Assembly (NCBI GenBank): GCA_024742655.1 | Contig: JANSYB010000029.1 | Location: forward strand, 1-11,345 | DNA from: Paracoccaceae bacterium | GTDB taxonomy: Bacteria; Pseudomonadota; Alphaproteobacteria; Rhodobacterales; Rhodobacteraceae | Direction: 5' to 3' | Length of the DNA: 11,345 nucleotides | Part shown: positions 7,338 to 11,345 of the stretch, one piece after another | Numbering within the stretch: position 1 is the first letter of the stretch | Layout of the letters: every line of letters begins with the position of its first letter | Program-made: the position numbers and the translations under genes | The notes under the pieces: generated by a model | Told to the model about the DNA's origin: nothing | Seen by the model: only the letters and a program-made list of their open reading frames with translations | Databases searched by the model: none

Positions 7338-8783
7338 ATGCAAGACATAAATCCGGTCATTCTCTGTGGTGGCTCAGGCACGCGGCTTTGGCCTTTGTCC
7401 CGAAAAAGCTATCCAAAGCAATTCGCTCAGATCATGAGCAAAGAAAGCCTTTTGCAGGCATGCGCCCGCCGCCTAAGCGGAACTGGTGCGGGTATTCAGT
7501 TTGTTCCACCGATCGTCGTGACGAACTCTGATTTCCGCTTTGTCGTGACAGAGCAGTTACTGGACGCGCGCGTTGATCCCGGTGCCGTCCTGATAGAGCC
7601 ACAAGCCCGCAATACGGCACCTGCGATACTGGCCGCCGCCCTTCATGCAGCTGCATCTGACCCCGATGCAATCCTGCTTGCGGCGCCGTCGGATCACATG
7701 ATCCCCGATGATGATGCGTTCAAATCCGCTGTCGCCGCGGGTCTTGAGGCCGTGCAAAAGGGCCGCCTTGTGACCTTTGGGGTCACACCGGACTATCCGG
7801 AAACCGGATACGGCTATCTCGAACTGGCGCAAATGCCCGATGGCTCCGGGACTGCGGTCGAACTTGAACGGTTTGTCGAGAAACCCGACGCCGACACCGC
7901 ACGGAAAATGCTGGACGCCGGTCACTACCTTTGGAATGCGGGCATCTTTCTCTTTGCGGCACGCGACATCATCGCGGCCTTCGAAACCCATTGTGCCGAT
8001 ATGATCGACCCTGTGCGCGCCGCCGTAAGTGACGCGCGGGAAGACCTTGGTTTTCTGAGGCTGGACCCGACGGCCTGGGCAGGCGCGCAGTCCATTTCTG
8101 TGGATTTCGCCGTGATGGAACACGCGGAAAACCTGTCCGTTGTGCCCTATACCCGGCATTGGTCGGATCTGGGAAACTGGGCGGCGGTCCTGCAGGAAAG
8201 TCAACGCGACGCGGACAACGTGGCCACCACCGGCCCCGCCACGGCCATCGATTGCAAGAATACGCTGCTGCGATCCGAAAGCCCGGCGCAAGCCCTGGTT
8301 GGGCTGGGCTTGCAGGATATGCTTGTCGTCGCCATGCCCGATGCGGTTCTGGTGGCCGACATGCGCCGGTCGCAGGACGTGGGAGACGTCGTCAAGACCC
8401 TGCGCGCCGACGGGGTCGTTCAGGCAGACACCTTTCCACGTGACTACCGGCCTTGGGGATATTTCGAGACGCTGGCGTTGTCGGACCGCTTTCAGGTCAA
8501 GAGGATCGTGGTCAAACCCGGTGCGGCCCTGAGTCTGCAAAGCCATGTCCACCGCGCCGAACACTGGGTCGTTGTCGAAGGCACGGCAAAGGTCACGATC
8601 GATGAAGAGGTCCAGTTGGTCAGTGAGAACGAGAGCGTCTACGTGCCTTTGGGTGCCGTGCACAGAATGGAAAACCCGGGCAAGGTCGAAATGGTCCTGA
8701 TCGAAGTCCAATCCGGCAGCTACCTTGGGGAAGACGACATCATTCGCTACGAAGATGTCTATGCCCGAAACAGCGACGACTAG
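7338..8783 (+). CDS. manC: Mannose-1-phosphate guanylyltransferase / mannose-6-phosphate isomerase (bifunctional)
   Basis: Makes GDP-mannose from mannose-1-phosphate and GTP, and through its C-terminal cupin converts fructose-6-phosphate to mannose-6-phosphate (AlgA/XanB/CpsB type). The N-terminal nucleotidyltransferase signature GGSGTRLWPLSRKSYPKQF is at residues 11-29, FVEKPDA starts at 179 and YLWNAGIFLF near 199-208. SDLGNWAAV begins at 276. The cupin isomerase part contains RPWG (371-374), HRAEHW (405-410) and the usual end EDDIIRYEDVY. At 481 aa it has full bifunctional length. I chose ATG 7338 because it places the pyrophosphorylase motif at the normal distance and has AAAGGG upstream; an in-frame GTG at 7281 would add 19 Arg-rich residues. 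It is probably co-transcribed with glmM. No phosphomannomutase gene lies in the window. Confidence 0.95.
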   Translation: MQDINPVILCGGSGTRLWPLSRKSYPKQFAQIMSKESLLQACARRLSGTGAGIQFVPPIVVTNSDFRFVVTEQLLDARVDPGAVLIEPQARNTAPAILAAALHAAASDPDAILLAAPSDHMIPDDDAFKSAVAAGLEAVQKGRLVTFGVTPDYPETGYGYLELAQMPDGSGTAVELERFVEKPDADTARKMLDAGHYLWNAGIFLFAARDIIAAFETHCADMIDPVRAAVSDAREDLGFLRLDPTAWAGAQSISVDFAVMEHAENLSVVPYTRHWSDLGNWAAVLQESQRDADNVATTGPATAIDCKNTLLRSESPAQALVGLGLQDMLVVAMPDAVLVADMRRSQDVGDVVKTLRADGVVQADTFPRDYRPWGYFETLALSDRFQVKRIVVKPGAALSLQSHVHRAEHWVVVEGTAKVTIDEEVQLVSENESVYVPLGAVHRMENPGKVEMVLIEVQSGSYLGEDDIIRYEDVYARNSDD

Positions 8784-8804
8784 GCCTTTCGCCCGGGCGG
8801 GCGG

Positions 8805-9476
8805 TCAGTCTTCCAGAGTTTCGGCCTGCATGTTCGCCTCGTGGGCGTCGATTGCCTCTTCGATCGTATCGTAGAACGTCAGCTGTCCGTCTTCCAGAAC
8901 GGCACCCAATTCGCAATTCCGCCTCAGCATCTGTGTCCCGTGTGAGACCAGAATTGCACCACTTTGCTGCATTCTGTGTTGAAAGACCGACTCGGATTTC
9001 TGACGAAAGGCTGCGTCACCCACACTTGTCACCTCGTCGACCAGATAGGTGTCGAAACGGATGCCCATGGACAGGCCGAACGCAAGGCGCGACTTCATAC
9101 CGGAAGAATACGTTCGACACGGCAGGTAGAAATGCTTTCCCAGTTCGGCGAAATCCTCGACGAACTCTACCAGCGCATCTGTATCGACACCGTAAACACG
9201 TCCGATGAAACGGATATTCTGCAAGCCGGTCAGATCAGGATGAAAACTGCCCGCAAAGCCCACCGGCCAGGACACGGTGCCCGTGCTGAGAATACGCCCC
9301 GAGGTCGGATCCATGGTGCCTGCGATCATCCTGAGCAGACTGGATTTACCAGCCCCGTTCCGGCCCAGAAGCCCGACCGACTTTCCAGAAGGAAAAGTGG
9401 CCGACACATTTTGAACGATCGTGTTTCTCTGACCGTTCGTCACGAAGGTTTTGGTCAGGTTTTCGAGCACGATCAT
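8805..9476 (-). CDS. kpsT: Capsular polysaccharide ABC exporter, ATP-binding protein (KpsT-like)
   Basis: This 223-aa nucleotide-binding subunit energises export of capsular polysaccharide across the inner membrane with KpsM, for the KpsE/KpsD machine. The Walker A motif GRNGAGKS is at 38-45, the signature motif YSSGMKSRLAF at 123-133, Walker B FDTYLVDE at 141-148, and the H-loop histidine is His179. TVSWPVGFAGSFHPDLTG (67-84) and the SVGDAAF segment after Walker B are typical of the KpsT/BexA/CtrD group rather than other ABC ATPases. Its ATG begins two bases after the kpsE stop codon, with no strong ribosome site of its own, so translation is probably coupled. The partner permease gene kpsM is not downstream, as is usual, but divergent beyond kpsE. 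The 3' end converges with manC across 21 bases. Confidence 0.94.
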   Translation of the reverse strand: MIVLENLTKTFVTNGQRNTIVQNVSATFPSGKSVGLLGRNGAGKSSLLRMIAGTMDPTSGRILSTGTVSWPVGFAGSFHPDLTGLQNIRFIGRVYGVDTDALVEFVEDFAELGKHFYLPCRTYSSGMKSRLAFGLSMGIRFDTYLVDEVTSVGDAAFRQKSESVFQHRMQQSGAILVSHGTQMLRRNCELGAVLEDGQLTFYDTIEEAIDAHEANMQAETLED

Positions 9477-9478
9477 GT

Positions 9479-10723
9479 TCAGCGGCGATCCCGGATGCTG
9501 TAGTAGACCAGAACCAGCAGCGACCAGGCCAGGAACAGGAAAAGCCCTGCCATGGCCGCGAGGATTTCGCGTTGCGGAAACTGCGAACTCTGGGCGAGCG
9601 TCGGTTTGATATAGGCGGCCAGATACCGGCTTTGACGTTGCGCATCCGATCGCGCGATATCAAAAGCCGTCAGAGAGGCCGTATACGCCTGTTCGGCGAA
9701 TTCCAGATCCACGCTGAGGCTTTCGTAATCGGACACGATCCCGGCGTACCCGCCTTCGGTGCTCTCGTCTTCACCAAACCCGAATTTCTTTCTTTCTTCT
9801 TCGATCCGTCTTGTGATCACGTCGATCTTGCGTTGCGCCTGCGACAGCCTGGGGTCATTGGAACTTGTGGTTTCCATGAGCAGATCAAGCTCGATCAACG
9901 CCTCTGCAAGCTGTGCCTGCAAGGTGTTCAAAAGACCCATCTGCCCTTGAATGTCGGCACTCGGATCAACGATTTGGTTGCGGGCGCGGAACAAGGTAAC
10001 GGCACGGCGCGCCTCTTTCAGCCGCTCGACGGCGCGCTCAAGTTCACTGCTGGCATAACGCGTCGCATCCGCGCGGGCGATTGCCGACAATTCGTTGATT
10101 ACCTTGCTGCTTTCGTCGAAGATCGCCCTGGCGACGTCCTGGGCATCCTGAGGGTCGAAGGCCTGCACCCGCACTTCGATCAGTCCGGTGCCGCTATCGT
10201 AGTAGACCTTGACCATACGGCGCCAGTAATCGACCAGATCTTCGATAGCACCGGTCGGATCATAGGCAAAATAGGGGTCATTCTCAGGCTTGGAATAGAT
10301 CGCCGCGAGATCCAGTTGCGCGTTCACCTTCTCGACCAGTTCCTGACTTTGGATGAACTCGTAAAGAATGTCGGTATCAGATGAACTGGAGCTGGACAGG
10401 TTGCTGATATTGCCCAGTATTTCAACCGGCGAACTGGTCTCTTCGGTACGAACCGAAAATCCGACCGTTGAGGCATACTGATCATCCGCAACCATGTAGA
10501 GATACCAGACAATTGCCAGCAACGGGACAACGACAGACAGAATGAAGCTGGCCAGAATCGCGAAATGCCTGCGGCGGGGCCGGCTGGGCCCTGCGGTTGG
10601 CTTAATCATGACCGGCCGCGCTTTGGGGTTCTTGTGCGACCGCTTTACCTGTTCGTCCTGTGGGCCACCTGAATTGCCATTTGGACGTTCGCCGCCATCA
10701 ACGTGCGCAGGGTCATTGTTCAT
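9479..10723 (-). CDS. kpsE: Capsule polysaccharide export inner-membrane protein (KpsE/BexC/CtrB-like)
   Basis: This polysaccharide co-polymerase-like protein bridges the inner-membrane ABC exporter to the outer-membrane channel. From the ATG at 10723 it has 414 aa. It has a hydrophilic, Pro/Gly/Asn-rich cytoplasmic N-terminus (1-50), one membrane helix at about 54-76, and then DDQYASTVGFSVRTEE, typical of the KpsE/Wzz family. A long helical periplasmic region (about 200-330) has coiled-coil character. FPQRE is followed by a C-terminal membrane helix at about 387-408 ending in SIRDRR. A serine run (six in a row) follows the first periplasmic strand. The family is usually about 380 aa; the extra length lies at the N-terminus. 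The frame stays open to an ATG at 10867, inside kpsM on the other strand, so the true start is uncertain; ATG 10609 is another option. It is coupled to kpsT. Confidence 0.9.
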   Translation of the reverse strand: MNNDPAHVDGGERPNGNSGGPQDEQVKRSHKNPKARPVMIKPTAGPSRPRRRHFAILASFILSVVVPLLAIVWYLYMVADDQYASTVGFSVRTEETSSPVEILGNISNLSSSSSSDTDILYEFIQSQELVEKVNAQLDLAAIYSKPENDPYFAYDPTGAIEDLVDYWRRMVKVYYDSGTGLIEVRVQAFDPQDAQDVARAIFDESSKVINELSAIARADATRYASSELERAVERLKEARRAVTLFRARNQIVDPSADIQGQMGLLNTLQAQLAEALIELDLLMETTSSNDPRLSQAQRKIDVITRRIEEERKKFGFGEDESTEGGYAGIVSDYESLSVDLEFAEQAYTASLTAFDIARSDAQRQSRYLAAYIKPTLAQSSQFPQREILAAMAGLFLFLAWSLLVLVYYSIRDRR

Positions 10724-10750
10724 CGCGGTGTGCGCTTTCCCAAAAGTTGG

Positions 10751-10779
10751 TTGATCGTTCAAAGCCGTTGTTACATAAA
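10751..10779 (+). promoter_or_regulatory. Candidate sigma70-type promoter for kpsM
   Basis: TTGATC (10751-10756) and CATAAA (10774-10779) are 17 bases apart, each matching four of six consensus positions. The element is 39 bases before the kpsM ATG and directly upstream of the first copy of the TCCAAGATGC repeat. Inspection only. Confidence 0.28.
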
Positions 10780-10790
10780 AAGGGTCCCAC

Positions 10791-10822
10791 TCCAAGATGC
10801 GCGGAGCCGTCGTCCAAGATGC
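10791..10822. repeat. Direct repeat TCCAAGATGC, two copies with 22-bp period
   Basis: Identical 10-mers lie at 10791-10800 and 10813-10822. The second contains the kpsM start codon (ATG at 10819) and the first contains an out-of-frame ATG (10797). The 22-bp period is about two helical turns, placing both copies on one DNA face. It lies in the 95-bp divergent region between kpsE and kpsM, so it could be an operator for both genes or an accident of local duplication. Confidence 0.5.
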
Positions 10823-11345
10823 TTGCACCCGATCAGGACGTTTTACGCGCCAGGCGCCACAAGACAACCCGTTCCATCATTGCGCTTGTACTTCGGGAGA
10901 TGTCCACGACCTATGGGCGATCCCTGGTGGGATATGCATGGGCGATTCTCGAACCAGTCGCCGCGATCGCCCTGTTATCCGTGGCCTTTCAGTTTGCCTT
11001 TCGCTCACCCGCCCTCGGAAGCAATTTTCCGTTCTATTTCGCAACCGGTTTCCTGCCATTTGCCATGACAGTTGAACTGGCAAGCAAGATCGGTTCCTCG
11101 CTGCGTTTCTCAAAGGCCCTTCTTGCCTATCCGGCCGTGCGTTTCATTGATGCGATCATCGCGAGAACGCTTCTGTGCGTTTTGACCAACCTGATGATTA
11201 TGGCGATCGTACTGACCGGGATACACGTGATTTTCGATATCAACTCGATCATAGATCCATCCTCGATCATGCTGAGCATCGGCATGGCGGTCGCTGTCGG
11301 TTTGGGGGTGGGGTGTCTGAACTGCTTTCTGTTCAGCGAGTTCCC
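10819..11345 (+). CDS. kpsM: Capsular polysaccharide ABC exporter, permease (KpsM-like), 3' truncated
   Basis: This ABC-2-type membrane permease forms the polysaccharide channel in the inner membrane with the KpsT ATPase. The visible 175 residues are about two thirds of the usual 260. The amphipathic interface helix ALVLREMSTTYG (22-33) and GYAWAILEP (38-46) are the family's N-terminal signature. The first membrane span follows at about 47-62, then FPFYFATGFLPF (70-81). LLAYPAVRFIDAIIART (101-117) matches the conserved loop before the third span. Further hydrophobic spans are at about 118-138 and 150-171. The frame is open upstream of 10819, but that ATG, with CGGAG at 10802-10806, gives the normal short N-terminus. 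It is divergent from kpsE-kpsT, unlike the common kpsM-kpsT order. Family identification is firm; the start is less so. Confidence 0.9.
   Translation, partial: MLAPDQDVLRARRHKTTRSIIALVLREMSTTYGRSLVGYAWAILEPVAAIALLSVAFQFAFRSPALGSNFPFYFATGFLPFAMTVELASKIGSSLRFSKALLAYPAVRFIDAIIARTLLCVLTNLMIMAIVLTGIHVIFDINSIIDPSSIMLSIGMAVAVGLGVGCLNCFLFSEF

Noticed and set aside
7557..8711. 384-codon open frame on the - strand antisense to manC, and a similar 292-codon frame (1661-2539) antisense to the M20 gene
   Set aside because: Both lie wholly within strongly supported genes and have low-complexity, His/Arg/Gly-rich translations without family motifs.
8784..8804. GC-rich palindrome CGCCCGGGCG between manC and kpsT as an intrinsic terminator
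   Set aside because: The stem is short and no T-run follows on either strand, so evidence for an intrinsic terminator is insufficient.
1..11345. CRISPR array, tRNA, insertion sequence, defence system or prophage genes
   Set aside because: No regularly spaced repeats, cloverleaf-like sequence, transposase, integrase or nuclease/toxin motif was recognised on either strand.

Overview
The window looks like chromosomal DNA of a GC-rich alphaproteobacterium, most likely Rhodobacterales/Roseobacter-like. I base this on codon use, the style of the Ugd and KpsE proteins, and recall of family sequences; no search could be run. It is densely coded: nine genes are complete or nearly so and two are cut by the window edges (a Lon-type protease on the left, a capsule-export permease on the right). 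No intergenic stretch exceeds about 220 bp. I see no tRNA, rRNA, CRISPR array, insertion sequence or integrase.

Left part (1-3700, + strand). The C-terminal proteolytic half of a LonB/YcbZ-type protease overlaps by ATGA a 226-aa protein resembling a double universal-stress domain. A strong Shine-Dalgarno sequence then leads into a translationally coupled pair: an M20D amidohydrolase and a pita-bread (M24/creatinase fold) hydrolase. The second lacks the usual two-metal ligands and looks creatinase-like, so the pair is probably a two-step degradation of a small C-N compound of unknown identity.

Middle (3700-8800). A LysE/RhtB exporter and UDP-glucose 6-dehydrogenase (ugd) read leftward. glmM (phosphoglucosamine mutase) and manC (mannose-1-phosphate guanylyltransferase/mannose-6-phosphate isomerase) read rightward. 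They share a 217-bp divergent, AT-rich control region with nested inverted repeats. Together ugd, glmM and manC supply UDP-glucuronate, GlcN-1-P (towards UDP-GlcNAc) and GDP-mannose, all precursors for surface polysaccharide.

Right part (8800-11345). kpsT (ATPase) and kpsE (inner-membrane/periplasmic adaptor) read leftward. kpsM (permease) starts divergently and runs off the window. These are the ABC-dependent (group 2-type) capsule exporter. kpsM is split from kpsT, and a 10-bp direct repeat with 22-bp period lies in the shared kpsE/kpsM control region, with its second copy on the kpsM start codon.

Overall this is a capsule precursor and export locus beside a catabolic gene pair and a stress-protease pair. 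I do not see a clearly new system. The least conventional items are the metal-ligand-poor M24 protein with its M20 partner, the Lon/USP-like pair, and the repeat architecture in the two divergent control regions.
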